Shown here one piece after another: positions 1-8,007 of a stretch of 64,000 bases of DNA. A model generated the notes under the pieces. The model was not told the DNA's origin, searched no databases, and saw only the letters and a program-made list of their open reading frames with translations. The stretch is from Dialister sp900541485 (lineage in GTDB: Bacteria > Bacillota > Negativicutes > Veillonellales > Dialisteraceae): positions 1,116,001 through 1,180,000 of the forward strand of contig OZ221974.1 in assembly GCA_965119665.1 (NCBI GenBank). Reading direction: 5' to 3'. The translations under genes and the position numbers were made by a program. Numbering within the stretch: the first letter of the stretch is position 1; each line of letters opens with the position of its first letter.

Positions 1-329
1 CGTTCGCCTACCAAGATCCCGACCATACCGCCCAGGAGTATGTGAAGTCCCAGCCGGAGCAGTCCTATGATTTTATCGGACTGGTTCTGAAAGAGGGGGC
101 GGAAAAGGGAACGGTAATTGTCCAGCAGAGAAATCATTTCAAGACCGGCGAAACGGTAGAGGTGCTGACTCCTCACGGCGATGTATTTCCTTTACAAATA
201 GGCGCTTTAAGAAACGGGGAAGGGGAAATTGTGGAAGCGGCGCCTCACCCGTTGGAGGAGCTTGTCATGGAAACGGACGCGGATTTGCCGGCATATACTA
301 TTTTAAGGAGGCCCAGCCGTGGACAGTAG
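1..329 (+). CDS. U32 family peptidase, C-terminal part (5' end outside window)
   Basis: The frame is open from base 3 and ends at TAG 327-329, so only about the last 109 residues are present. The sequence fits the small C-terminal beta domain of the collagenase-like peptidase U32 family: an EQRN-like stretch read here as VQQRNHF, then GETVEVLTPHGD, and a terminal APHPLEEL followed by AYTILRRP. The GTG at 42 is an internal codon, not a start, because coding similarity continues upstream (FAYQDPDHTAQEY). U32 proteins are implicated in protein turnover and RNA/cofactor modification; the substrate cannot be read from this fragment. The next gene overlaps its end by 11 bases. Confidence 0.8.
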   Translation, partial: FAYQDPDHTAQEYVKSQPEQSYDFIGLVLKEGAEKGTVIVQQRNHFKTGETVEVLTPHGDVFPLQIGALRNGEGEIVEAAPHPLEELVMETDADLPAYTILRRPSRGQ

Positions 330-543
330 GGTATATATAGAAATTGCGCCGTCCGATGTCAATTATGTGAACCGCATTCTCGAGGGGTATGAATATCTCG
401 GCGTTTTGACGACAATCAATCCGAAACGGGCGACTTGCATGATTCATTCGACGGAAGATACAAGAAAAGAAGTGATTGAGGTTTTGAACGGTCTTGACGA
501 TGTGACGGTCAAAATATTGCCGGACCGCAAAGCGGCGGAATAA
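319..543 (+). CDS. DUF4911-like small protein
   Basis: A 74-residue protein with a GTG start at 319, placed by an AAGGAGG ribosome site at 305-311. The start lies inside the end of the U32 peptidase gene, which suggests translational coupling. The fold looks like a small alternating alpha/beta domain (VYIEIAPSDVNYVNRILEGYE, later TRKEVIEVLNGL). Genes of this size called DUF4911 commonly follow U32 peptidases in Firmicutes; that family name is from memory and not verified. No catalytic motif, signal peptide or metal ligand cluster is visible, and function is unknown. Confidence 0.65.
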   Translation: MDSRVYIEIAPSDVNYVNRILEGYEYLGVLTTINPKRATCMIHSTEDTRKEVIEVLNGLDDVTVKILPDRKAAE

Positions 544-590
544 AATTCTTCATTTGTGATACAATAAAAACAGAGGAAAGAGGTGGTAGT

Positions 591-992
591 ATGACTCATT
601 CAGAACGAGTAGCGGAGTATTTAAAACAATGCGGCACTTTTTATCTGGCCACGGTGGACGGTGTCCGTCCCTGTATCCGTCCTGCCCACGATGTCTGTGT
701 CTGCGGTGATGTGATTCATTTCCTTTTTCTGAAAGAAGATGAAATTTACGGTCAGCTCCTGAATAATGACAGTGCGGAAATTTGCGCCACCCACCCGGAC
801 AAGTCCTTTATCCGTTTTGCCTGCCATCTGCGGGAGGATAAAGGGGAAGAACCGCGCAAGGCGATGATTAAAAGCTGTGAGGAGTCTTTGGATTATATCC
901 GGAATGAAGGGGAACAAACGATTTTCCGCGTGGATTTCGGGAAAGTTATCATTACGGATTTCACGGGTAAAACAGAGGAATTTTCTCTTTAG
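591..992 (+). CDS. Pyridoxamine 5'-phosphate oxidase-like FMN-binding protein
   Basis: 133 residues, ATG at 591 after GAGGAAAGAGGTGG. The pattern TFYLATVDGVRPCIRPA near the N terminus, then IHFLFLKEDEIY, is typical of the split-barrel FMN-binding fold of the PNPOx-like superfamily. These single-domain proteins bind flavin and reduce diverse small molecules; many have no known substrate. Several Cys residues (CVCGD, SAEICATHP) are present but do not form an obvious metal site. Transcription appears to be monocistronic: an intrinsic terminator follows at once. Confidence 0.75.
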   Translation: MTHSERVAEYLKQCGTFYLATVDGVRPCIRPAHDVCVCGDVIHFLFLKEDEIYGQLLNNDSAEICATHPDKSFIRFACHLREDKGEEPRKAMIKSCEESLDYIRNEGEQTIFRVDFGKVIITDFTGKTEEFSL

Positions 993-998
993 TAAAGC

Positions 999-1028
999 GG
1001 CACGTTCCGAAAGGGCGTGTCTTTTTTT
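999..1028 (+). terminator. Intrinsic terminator after the FMN-binding protein
   Basis: GGCACG pairs with CGTGTC (one G-U) around an 11-nt loop, followed by seven T. Confidence 0.6.
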
Positions 1029-1057
1029 ATTTCCCGGGATATAAAAAACGGGGGAAG

Positions 1058-1164
1058 TGCTATAATCAATAAGACGGCAGACGGTATGAAACCGGCATGC
1101 GGTCATGCAGTTGAAACAGGAAGTATGATTTTGATGCTGCTCTGTTTTGACGGGACAGAGTTTT
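1058..1164 (+). promoter_or_regulatory. pncB promoter and structured 5' leader
   Basis: An extended -10 (TGCTATAAT, with TATAAT at 1061-1066) precedes a leader of about 105 nt. The leader contains GCATG-cggt-CATGC near 1096 and a CTCTGT/ACAGAG hairpin (1140-1145 with 1155-1160) followed by four T, just before the pncB ribosome site. This could be an attenuator or an NAD-related leader. I could not match it to a known riboswitch class. Confidence 0.35.
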
Positions 1165-1177
1165 ATAAAAGGAGATA

Positions 1178-2623
1178 ATGATGACAAACGGATTGGTTAC
1201 GGATTTATACCAACTTACGATGACGAATGCACTTTTTAAGATACACGGTCATGAACGGAAAGTCGTATTTGACCGCTTTTACAGAAAAAATCCTTTTAAC
1301 GGCGGCTATACGGTAGTGGCAGGTCTTGCCCACCTGCAGGACTTTATAGAAAATTTCCGTTTTTCCAAAGAGGATATTTCCTATCTGGATAGTCTCGGTA
1401 TTTTTTATCCCGAATTCCTGGACTATTTGGCAAACTTTCATTTTACCGGCGATATTTATGCCATTCCCGAAGGGACGGTTACTTTTCCGGGAGAACCGCT
1501 GCTCCGTTTCCACGGGACGACGACGGAGGCGATGATTCTTGAAACAGGACTCTCCATGATTTTGAACCATGAAAGTCTGATTGCCACCAAAGCCCGGCGT
1601 GTCCGCACCGTCGCACCGGACGATGCACTGATGGAATTCGGTCTCCGCCGTGCCCAGGGCCACGATGCGGGACTTTGGGGAGCCAGAGCCGCTATGATCG
1701 CCGGATTTAACGGTACGTCCAATGTGGAGGCAGGAAGAAAATTCGGAATTCCCGTATTGGGAACGATGGCACACAGCTGGATTATGAGTTTTGACAATGA
1801 ATTGGATGCTTTCCGTGAATATGTACGGCAATATCATGACAATCTTATTCTTTTGGCCGATACTTATGATGTTCTGAATTTGGGCGTTCCTCATGCCATT
1901 CAGATTTTCCAAGAATTGAAGGAAGAAGGAAAGCTTCCGAAGAAATACGGTATCCGTATTGACAGCGGAAATCTTGCGTATTTATCACAGGAAGCGTCCC
2001 GGCTGTTTAAAGAAGCGGGACTGCCGGATGCCATTATTTCAGGCTCCAACGACCTTGACGAGTATACGATCCAGTCGCTGAAAAGCCAGGGCTGTACCGT
2101 TACGAGCTGGGGCGTGGGGACAAAAGTGATTACCGCTGACGGCACGTCGGCGCTGGGCGGCGTTTTCAAAATGTCTGCCAAAGAAGAGGCAGGAGAATTT
2201 GTTCCTGTCATGAAAATATCCAATGATGTAGAAAAAATGACGAATCCGGGCATCAAAACAGTCTACCGTTTCTATAAAAAATCGACGGGAAAAATCATTA
2301 CCGATCTTGTCTGCCGAGCTGATGAAAAAGCACCTGACGGTTCCGACTATATGCTTGTAACGGAAACGGCCAAATGGAGAAAGAAATATATCAAAAAAGG
2401 GACGTACAGGGTGGAAGAATTATTAAAGCCGGTGATTCAAAACGGAAAAAATATAAAGCTTCCGTCCCTTGCGGAAACAATTGACTATGCCAATCGCCAG
2501 ATGGATACTCTTTGGCCGGAATACACAAGATTCCTGAATCCCGATGCGATGGAAATCAATTTATCGCAGCAGCTCCAGACCTTAAAAAGTACAATCATTG
2601 ACAAAGAATTGGGACAAAAATAA
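1178..2623 (+). CDS. pncB: Nicotinate phosphoribosyltransferase
   Basis: 481 residues, the usual size for PncB. It joins nicotinate to PRPP (with ATP) to give nicotinate mononucleotide in the NAD salvage (Preiss-Handler) pathway, in the cytoplasm. Diagnostic stretches are the N-terminal TDLYQLTMTNAL, FDRFYRKNPF, the EFGLRRAQG phosphoribosyl-site segment around residues 150-160, GTMAHSWIM with its phospho-acceptor His, and RIDSGNLAYLS. Two ATG codons occur in a row (1178 and 1181). The AGGAG at 1170-1174 is better spaced for 1181, so the true protein may start one residue later. It is probably transcribed from its own leader. Confidence 0.95.
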   Translation: MMTNGLVTDLYQLTMTNALFKIHGHERKVVFDRFYRKNPFNGGYTVVAGLAHLQDFIENFRFSKEDISYLDSLGIFYPEFLDYLANFHFTGDIYAIPEGTVTFPGEPLLRFHGTTTEAMILETGLSMILNHESLIATKARRVRTVAPDDALMEFGLRRAQGHDAGLWGARAAMIAGFNGTSNVEAGRKFGIPVLGTMAHSWIMSFDNELDAFREYVRQYHDNLILLADTYDVLNLGVPHAIQIFQELKEEGKLPKKYGIRIDSGNLAYLSQEASRLFKEAGLPDAIISGSNDLDEYTIQSLKSQGCTVTSWGVGTKVITADGTSALGGVFKMSAKEEAGEFVPVMKISNDVEKMTNPGIKTVYRFYKKSTGKIITDLVCRADEKAPDGSDYMLVTETAKWRKKYIKKGTYRVEELLKPVIQNGKNIKLPSLAETIDYANRQMDTLWPEYTRFLNPDAMEINLSQQLQTLKSTIIDKELGQK

Positions 2624-2667
2624 CGGAATGGTTTTGACTCCGGACATTTTATGAAAAGGAGAAGTTT

Positions 2668-3390
2668 ATGAAAAAAACAGCAGCAGCTCTTGCCGTTATG
2701 GCCGCATTGCTCGTAGGAAATCCGTCGTATGCCGATGATTTACCTCTTCCGGGAGGGCATGTACTTCCTTTGGGCCGGCAGGTGACTGTAAAGAGCGGGA
2801 AAGATTCTTATTTTGCCGAACCGGTAGCCCGGATGCTTTCCGATCCGCAAATCAAAAAACAACTGGAAAAAACCTTTGATTCCATGGACCTGTTTCCTGC
2901 AGGGTCGGGGGAAAACAGTGAAGAACTGGCGGAAATCACATGGAAATTGATGCAGAAAGGCCGTTTTTACCAGCTTAAGACGGAAAAACCCGACGCTTAC
3001 CACCAGGCACTTGCCTTTTCTGCAACAATCAGCCGTGAAGATTGGTTGAAAATCAATGAAACACAAGCGATTCTTCATAAAAAGGACCCGGGAAAATATC
3101 CTGCGGCGGAAACGGAAAAAGATTTCAGGAAAGCCTTTTTGAACAGTCTTGCCAAAGAGGACGAGGAGAAAAAAGAAAGAAAAGAGATTGTACTTCCCAA
3201 CGGGGACAGCTGCGTGATGATTTCTCTCTACAGTGACCGTGAACAGGAAGGATACCGCTATCCTTGCTACGGCTTTATCGTAGGCATTGCTAATGATAAG
3301 GAAGCAGGTCTGACGATTATTTTCACAAACCAGGTGACAGGAAGAGTCATGGAACCTGTTCTGAAAAAGGGAATGGAGGGAATCCGATGA
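2668..3390 (+). CDS. Secreted protein of unknown function, cassette member A
   Basis: 240 residues with a clear Sec signal peptide (MKKTAAALAVMAALLVGNPSYA, cleavage after AYA-like site), so it is exported. No known domain was recognised. It is a paralogue of the protein at 4362-5102. Shared features are LPGG-x-VL-x2-G just after the signal peptide, a central YQL-x4-P-x-A-x-HQA-x-A-x-SA segment, and a C-terminal stretch that ends in a KK-x3-EG tail. It starts after an AAGGAG site and overlaps the next gene by 4 bases (ATGA), so A and B proteins are translationally coupled and probably act together at the cell surface or periplasm. Confidence 0.7.
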   Translation: MKKTAAALAVMAALLVGNPSYADDLPLPGGHVLPLGRQVTVKSGKDSYFAEPVARMLSDPQIKKQLEKTFDSMDLFPAGSGENSEELAEITWKLMQKGRFYQLKTEKPDAYHQALAFSATISREDWLKINETQAILHKKDPGKYPAAETEKDFRKAFLNSLAKEDEEKKERKEIVLPNGDSCVMISLYSDREQEGYRYPCYGFIVGIANDKEAGLTIIFTNQVTGRVMEPVLKKGMEGIR

Positions 3391-4241
3391 AAAAGGAAAT
3401 CGCTGCATGGATTACGGCAGGCCTGCTTGTTTTCGGCGGTTACGGAGCGGCGGCACAAAACGGGATGGGTTATTTTTCCATACTTGACGCAGCAAAGCCC
3501 GAAACAGGAGCGTATAATGCTTGGGGATACGGACCGGAGCATCAAAAAGTTGACAAGGGAGCCGTTTCTGCTTCTGAAAACCTGCAAAAGATGCCGGCGC
3601 CTCCGCAACCTTTTTTAAAACAAAAAATGCATCTTGGCGGGGACGCGGAATTTATACCTGTCCGCTATACAAATCCGGAGGGAGCCGTCACGGACAATCG
3701 GGGAAAACACTCCGGATTGCCGTGGAAAGACGGCGATGTTTTGCCTTTCGGTGAGCTTATTGTAAAAAAAGATGTGACGGCCATGGCTTTTGTCATTAAC
3801 TTTATCATTCCCGGAAACCAGGTGCCTGCAGAGATGAAAGCACTTTTTGAAAACGACGGGGCCGGGCAACCTGCGGAAACGGCAAAAAAGGTAATGGCAA
3901 GTGCCAATATGGTTCTTTACAGTGCGGAAGCCATGATGAACGGTGCCTTCCGAAGCGGAATTGCGCTTGAAAATAAAAACAAGATAGAAAAATTACCCCT
4001 TGATTTCGCAACGGTGCAAATCAAAGATATAGAACCGGTGCAACGGAAGGAAAAGAATGTCTGCACTTTCGGCGGAAGATTTTTGGGACAGGTCGACGGA
4101 TTTATAATGCCTCTCTATTTCAGAGCCTACATCATTAAAAAAGGAGAAAATTGCCGCATTCTCGGCGTTGTTACCAGTGATGCGGAAAGAGAAATGATGA
4201 AAAACGGGGCGGACAGACTGGCGGAAGAAAGTATGAAATAA
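3387..4241 (+). CDS. Secreted protein of unknown function, cassette member B
   Basis: 284 residues with an N-terminal signal sequence (MKKEIAAWITAGLLVFGGYGAAA). It is not similar to member A but is a paralogue of the product at 5099-5872. Both end with a VDG-x3-PLY-x3-YI strand pair and a terminal G-x-DRLA helix, and share an AVASAMM-like middle helix region (ANMVLYSAEAMMNGAF here, LILLSSENIWNGMSVGA there). It is rich in Lys and Pro between residues 40 and 90. The start overlaps the A gene stop. An intrinsic terminator follows. Function is unknown. Confidence 0.7.
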   Translation: MKKEIAAWITAGLLVFGGYGAAAQNGMGYFSILDAAKPETGAYNAWGYGPEHQKVDKGAVSASENLQKMPAPPQPFLKQKMHLGGDAEFIPVRYTNPEGAVTDNRGKHSGLPWKDGDVLPFGELIVKKDVTAMAFVINFIIPGNQVPAEMKALFENDGAGQPAETAKKVMASANMVLYSAEAMMNGAFRSGIALENKNKIEKLPLDFATVQIKDIEPVQRKEKNVCTFGGRFLGQVDGFIMPLYFRAYIIKKGENCRILGVVTSDAEREMMKNGADRLAEESMK

Positions 4242-4256
4242 AATAAAAGTTCAGAA

Positions 4257-4287
4257 AACGCTGCTCATCAGGGGCGGCGTTTTTTTA
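4257..4287 (+). terminator. Terminator between the two A-B cassettes
   Basis: A 10-bp stem (AACGCTGCTC with GGGGCGGCGTT, two G-U pairs), loop ATCA, then a run of seven T. A TATAAT at 4322-4327 downstream suggests the second cassette has its own promoter, although its -35 is poor. Confidence 0.7.
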
Positions 4288-4361
4288 TGGAAAATCCGGA
4301 AAAACCGTTTTTGAAATTTGCTATAATAAGAAAAACGGAAATGATAAGTAAGAGGTGCTGT

Positions 4362-5102
4362 ATGAAGAAAATAATAACCGCGTTCTGTCTTTTTATGTCA
4401 CTTTTGACAGGCTCCGCTTTTGCGGACACGTTAAAACTGCCCGGCGGAGAAGTGCTTGATTTTGGCGACAAAGTCGATGTTTGGACCATGGAGGAATCTT
4501 TTTTCAGCCGTCCCGGAAATTCACTCGACGGGAAAGAAAAAAATATCGTAAAAAGCGGTACAGATTTGATTCCCGGTTCCTCTTCTCTTGTAGCGGTACC
4601 GCAGAATATAACGGATAAAATGAAGGTTTACCAGCTCCGTTCGTATACGCCCGAGGCGTTTCACCAAGCCGTGGCGGTTTCCGCTTCCTTGTCAGGGACA
4701 GACAGAGAGGTCATGGAGAAACTGCTTGCCCGTAATCATCAGAAACAAGAAAAGATGAAAATACCGGGAGAAGAGAAAAACGAAGTGCTTCGTAATTTCT
4801 TAAAGAGTAAGGAATGGTTGGCGGCAGAACCTTTACAAAGTCGTTTGGCAAGTAAAGGAATCAAAATCTATGTGACCGGGAAAGAATGCTGGAAGGATAA
4901 AATATCCAAAACGGGCCGGCCCTACAGAATCGGATTTGCCAAAGCGGCCATTGACTGTAACGGCTTTGTGCTTCCTGTTTTTGCAGGCGGTCTTATCTAT
5001 CCGGGAGAGAAAGAAACGGTTTATACGCTTTTCATAAGTGATCAGCCGTCAGGTGCTTATTTTGCTCCTTATATCAAAAAAGCGGCGGAGGGAAAGAAAT
5101 GA
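4362..5102 (+). CDS. Secreted protein of unknown function, cassette member A'
   Basis: 246 residues from ATG 4362. That start gives a canonical signal peptide (MKKIITAFCLFMSLLTGSAFA) and follows AAGAGGTG; an in-frame ATG at 4287 would add 25 non-secretory residues and lie on the terminator of the previous unit, so I rejected it. The protein aligns with the product at 2668-3390: LPGGEVLDFG after the signal peptide, VYQLRSYTPEAFHQAVAVSA in the middle, and PYIKKAAEG at the end. Sequence has diverged considerably, so the duplication is old. The gene overlaps the following B' gene by 4 bases, as in the first cassette. Confidence 0.7.
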   Translation: MKKIITAFCLFMSLLTGSAFADTLKLPGGEVLDFGDKVDVWTMEESFFSRPGNSLDGKEKNIVKSGTDLIPGSSSLVAVPQNITDKMKVYQLRSYTPEAFHQAVAVSASLSGTDREVMEKLLARNHQKQEKMKIPGEEKNEVLRNFLKSKEWLAAEPLQSRLASKGIKIYVTGKECWKDKISKTGRPYRIGFAKAAIDCNGFVLPVFAGGLIYPGEKETVYTLFISDQPSGAYFAPYIKKAAEGKK

Positions 5103-5872
5103 TGAAAATATGGACAGGTGCTTTTTTGGCGGCGTGTCTTTTCGCTGCTTGTCCCGTTTCGGCGAATACGGGGACAAATAATTTTTCTTCTTTGCTGAAC
5201 CTGTCAGCCCTTCCTACGAACGGGCAGGCGGAAGTGGTAAACGGGCAGGGCATGGTGTCCGTTCTGAGAGAGGCCTTGCTTTCTCCCGGGGCCAAAGGAT
5301 TTTTGAAAAAGGAAAATACACCGCCGGATATCGCATACTTGCCGCCGGAGGCGACAGAGCAGGGCCTTTATGGGGAAATCCTGTTCCGCCAAAAAGGCGG
5401 ATTCGTACCTGCTTTGGCCGTTCATTCGGAATTTACGGCGGAAGAAGATAAATATCTTTTGCAGGATATGTTCGGAAGTACTCCGCTTCCCGAACGGTCA
5501 CGGCAGGAATTGTATCGATTCAACCTTATCCTCTTGTCATCGGAAAATATATGGAATGGTATGAGTGTGGGCGCTGTGCGGATGCTCAATGAATTGACAA
5601 AAAATAAAGGAGTACATATTCCTTACAACCTGGTGGCTGTCGATTATTTGGAAACGGAGCAGCTTCACCGTTTGGGGGAATCTCCGCGTATCTATACGGC
5701 AGGCGTCCGTGCCGTGGCGGCGGTTGACGGAATTACCGTTCCGCTCTATATCAAAATGTATATTTTCCCTTATGAAAAATCATACAGGGTACTTTTCCTG
5801 GCAGGTCCCGAAAGCGGTCACGCCGTCATCAAAGCAGGCGGCGACCGCTTGGCACTCCGGTATGCACGGTAA
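5099..5872 (+). CDS. Secreted protein of unknown function, cassette member B'
   Basis: 257 residues with a signal peptide (MMKIWTGAFLAACLFAACPVSA). The C-terminal third resembles the product at 3387-4241: VDGITVPLYIKMYIF, then GGDRLALRYAR. The Cys residues near the signal peptide end (AACPVSA) do not form a good lipobox, so I favour a soluble exported protein. The start overlaps the TGA of the preceding gene (ATGATGA), which repeats the A-B arrangement upstream. No family was recognised. Confidence 0.7.
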   Translation: MMKIWTGAFLAACLFAACPVSANTGTNNFSSLLNLSALPTNGQAEVVNGQGMVSVLREALLSPGAKGFLKKENTPPDIAYLPPEATEQGLYGEILFRQKGGFVPALAVHSEFTAEEDKYLLQDMFGSTPLPERSRQELYRFNLILLSSENIWNGMSVGAVRMLNELTKNKGVHIPYNLVAVDYLETEQLHRLGESPRIYTAGVRAVAAVDGITVPLYIKMYIFPYEKSYRVLFLAGPESGHAVIKAGGDRLALRYAR

Positions 5873-5880
5873 AAGGAAAT

Positions 5881-5912
5881 AAAAAAGGAACGGCGTCAGG
5901 CTGTTCCTTTTC
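5881..5912. terminator. Bidirectional terminator between convergent genes
   Basis: AAAAGGAAC and GTTCCTTTT arms around a short loop, with A- and T-runs on either side. It can serve both the B' gene and the minus-strand tautomerase gene. Confidence 0.7.
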
Positions 5913-5919
5913 TCTTGCT

Positions 5920-6288
5920 TTACTTCTTATGTTTTTTCTTCTTCTTTTCTTTTTTGAGCGCTTTCGTATCGATGGCAAATTCCGGCGGTGCTTTCCAAAG
6001 AAGAGGATCCGCTTTGCCCAATGCGGCAAGTTGTCTTTCCAAAGCGGCCTTCTCGGATTTCAGTTTTTCGATTTCCTCCTCTTTTTTCTTGGCTTTTGCT
6101 CGTGCAATGACAACGGGACTTCCGCCGATGCCCCAGCTGTCCATATCGACTTCTTCGATAGTAACCACCGTGGTGGCAGGATTTTTATGCAGCACATCAG
6201 AAAGAAGTTTCGTCGCTCCTTTGATTAATTCCGCTTTTTGTTCCGCCGTGGCTCCTTCACGGGTGATTTTGATATGTACGTAAGGCAT
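5920..6288 (-). CDS. 4-oxalocrotonate tautomerase-family protein with a charged C-terminal extension
   Basis: Starting at ATG 6288 gives MPYVHIKITREG. Removal of Met would leave the catalytic amino-terminal Pro-1 of the family, and an AGGAGA site sits 6 bases upstream, so the longer start at 6306 is rejected. Residues 2 to about 62 form the beta-alpha-beta tautomerase unit (KAELIKGATKLLSDVLHKNP, then TTVVTIEEVDMDSWGIGG). Normal members stop there at about 62 residues. This one continues for another 60, first as a probable coiled coil (KKKEEEIEKLKSEKAALERQ) and then as a Lys-rich tail ending EKKKKKHKK. The substrate is unknown; the tail could mediate oligomerisation or binding to nucleic acid or membrane. 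Confidence 0.8.
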   Translation of the reverse strand: MPYVHIKITREGATAEQKAELIKGATKLLSDVLHKNPATTVVTIEEVDMDSWGIGGSPVVIARAKAKKKEEEIEKLKSEKAALERQLAALGKADPLLWKAPPEFAIDTKALKKEKKKKKHKK

Positions 6289-6417
6289 AGAAACATCTCC
6301 TGTCATAAAAATAGGGAATACTTTTATTTTATTATAGCAAATTAAAAAGAGAGGCGGACATTCGGAAAAAACGGAAATTTTTGTGTTTGTCCGGGGAGTG
6401 GGAAACGTTATTTTTAT

Positions 6418-6446
6418 TTGACATCATTTCATGGGTACTGTAAAAT
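6418..6446 (+). promoter_or_regulatory. Consensus-quality promoter of a very short unit
   Basis: TTGACA at 6418-6423 and TAAAAT at 6441-6446, separated by 17 bases. Predicted transcription starts near 6452. Confidence 0.7.
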
Positions 6447-6451
6447 CAAAT

Positions 6452-6495
6452 AAGGGATATGTACTATATCTTCGCCCCCGTTTGGGGCTTTTTTT
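6452..6495 (+). ncRNA. Candidate short RNA or transcription attenuator
   Basis: Between the strong promoter and gene 6583 lies an RNA of only about 42 nt. It has a small hairpin (GATAT at 6456-6460 with ATATC at 6466-6470), then a terminator hairpin (GCCCC 6474-6478 with GGGGC 6484-6488) and seven T (6489-6495). No open reading frame fits. Either it is a stand-alone small RNA, or it is an attenuated leader controlling the oxidoreductase-purB-purA genes downstream. I could not assign it to a known riboswitch class. Confidence 0.45.
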
Positions 6496-6582
6496 GTGTC
6501 ATTTTTAGGAAGCCGTCCGCTTTCCGTATGTATCGGGATTTTAAGGAAACGGTGACTTTACTGTGTAAAGGGTGATGATGGC

Positions 6583-8007
6583 ATGGCTGAATCATATGAT
6601 GTGATTGTAATCGGTGCGGGACCGGCAGGTATTTTTACGGCACTGGAACTTGCAGATACGGGCGCATCGGTTTTAATTATCGAAAAGGGATTGGATATCC
6701 GCGAAAGAGTGGCGTTGAATGAAAACAGAACCGCACCGCCGAAAGAAAGACGGCAAAATATCGTTTGCGGCTGGGGCGGCGCCGGTGCATTTTCCGACGG
6801 AAAACTCACACTGACCACCGACTACGGCGGAAATCTGGACGATTATATGAATAAAGGGGAATTGGCTCATCTGATTTCCTATGTAGATTCCGTCTATTGC
6901 CGCTACGGCGGAGCGGGACGGAAAGTTTACGGCGATGAATTTGCCGATGAAATCCACGAACTGAAACGTCGTTCTTCTGCGGCAGATCTCATGCTCGTTC
7001 CTGCCCGTATCCGTCATCTCGGGACGGACGTGAACGGTGAAATTCTTGCTAAGATGAGAGATTCCCTGCCTGCAAACGTGAAAGTCATGACAAAAACGGC
7101 AGTGGACAGAATCATTGCGGATAAAGACGGCGCAGTTCTCGGCGTGGAAGCAGGAGGAAAGGAATACCGTGCCAAGTATATCGTAGCCGCTCCGGGCCGT
7201 GAAGGTGCGGAATGGTTTTTGGGAGAAGCGAAAAAACTGGGACTTCATACGGAATCCAATGCGGTGGATATAGGCGTCCGTGTCGAATCGCCGGCAGAGG
7301 TGTATGAACCGATTACAAAAATCTGCTACGAGTCGAAACTCGTTTATTTCTCCAAATCTTTTGATGACCGGGTGCGGACGTTCTGCATGAATCCTTACGG
7401 ATTTGTGGTGACGGAAAATAATGCGGGACTCCAGACGGTAAACGGTCATTCTTTTGCCCATAAAAAGAGTGGAAATACAAACTTTGCCATTCTTGTATCC
7501 AAGCAGTTTACAAGACCTTTTAATGAACCGATTGCATACGGCAAATACATAGCATCTCTTGCCAATATGCTCGGCGGGGGACCGATTGTCCAACGTCTCG
7601 GCGATCTCAGGGACGGCCGCCGTTCCACGGAAGAGAGGATACGCCGCGGTCTTGTCCGTCCCACCATGCCGTCGGCGACACCGGGAGATTTATCTCTGGT
7701 CTTGCCATACCGTTTTTTAAAGGATATTATGGAGATGTTCGAAGCACTGGATCAAGTAGCACCCGGTGCTAATTCAAGACATACACTTCTTTACGGAGTG
7801 GAAGTGAAATTTTACTCTTCCCGGATAGAACTGTCGCCACAGCTGGAAACGAAATTTAAAAATTTCTTTGCCATCGGTGACGGAGCGGGAATTACAAGGG
7901 GACTGGCCCAGGCCTCTGCCGCCGGCGTGGTGGTAGGACGGGAAATCTGTGCCAGAGAAGGAAAACCGAAAGGAGAAATCAATGATTCCGAGATACACCA
8001 GAAGTGA
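6583..8007 (+). CDS. FAD-dependent oxidoreductase, COG2509-like
   Basis: 474 residues, ATG 6583. An N-terminal Rossmann nucleotide-binding motif (VIVIGAGPAGIFTALELA, residues 7-25) is followed by the acidic ribose-binding residue (IIEKG), and a second flavin contact near the C terminus (FFAIGDGAGITRGLAQASAAGV). The stretch NIVCGWGGAGAFSDGKL around residue 60 is characteristic of the uncharacterised dehydrogenase group COG2509. It is presumably a soluble flavoprotein; the substrate is unknown. The last 26 bases overlap purB, so it is likely translated with the purine genes. Conserved linkage to purB in relatives would support a role in purine or redox metabolism. Confidence 0.85.
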   Translation: MAESYDVIVIGAGPAGIFTALELADTGASVLIIEKGLDIRERVALNENRTAPPKERRQNIVCGWGGAGAFSDGKLTLTTDYGGNLDDYMNKGELAHLISYVDSVYCRYGGAGRKVYGDEFADEIHELKRRSSAADLMLVPARIRHLGTDVNGEILAKMRDSLPANVKVMTKTAVDRIIADKDGAVLGVEAGGKEYRAKYIVAAPGREGAEWFLGEAKKLGLHTESNAVDIGVRVESPAEVYEPITKICYESKLVYFSKSFDDRVRTFCMNPYGFVVTENNAGLQTVNGHSFAHKKSGNTNFAILVSKQFTRPFNEPIAYGKYIASLANMLGGGPIVQRLGDLRDGRRSTEERIRRGLVRPTMPSATPGDLSLVLPYRFLKDIMEMFEALDQVAPGANSRHTLLYGVEVKFYSSRIELSPQLETKFKNFFAIGDGAGITRGLAQASAAGVVVGREICAREGKPKGEINDSEIHQK

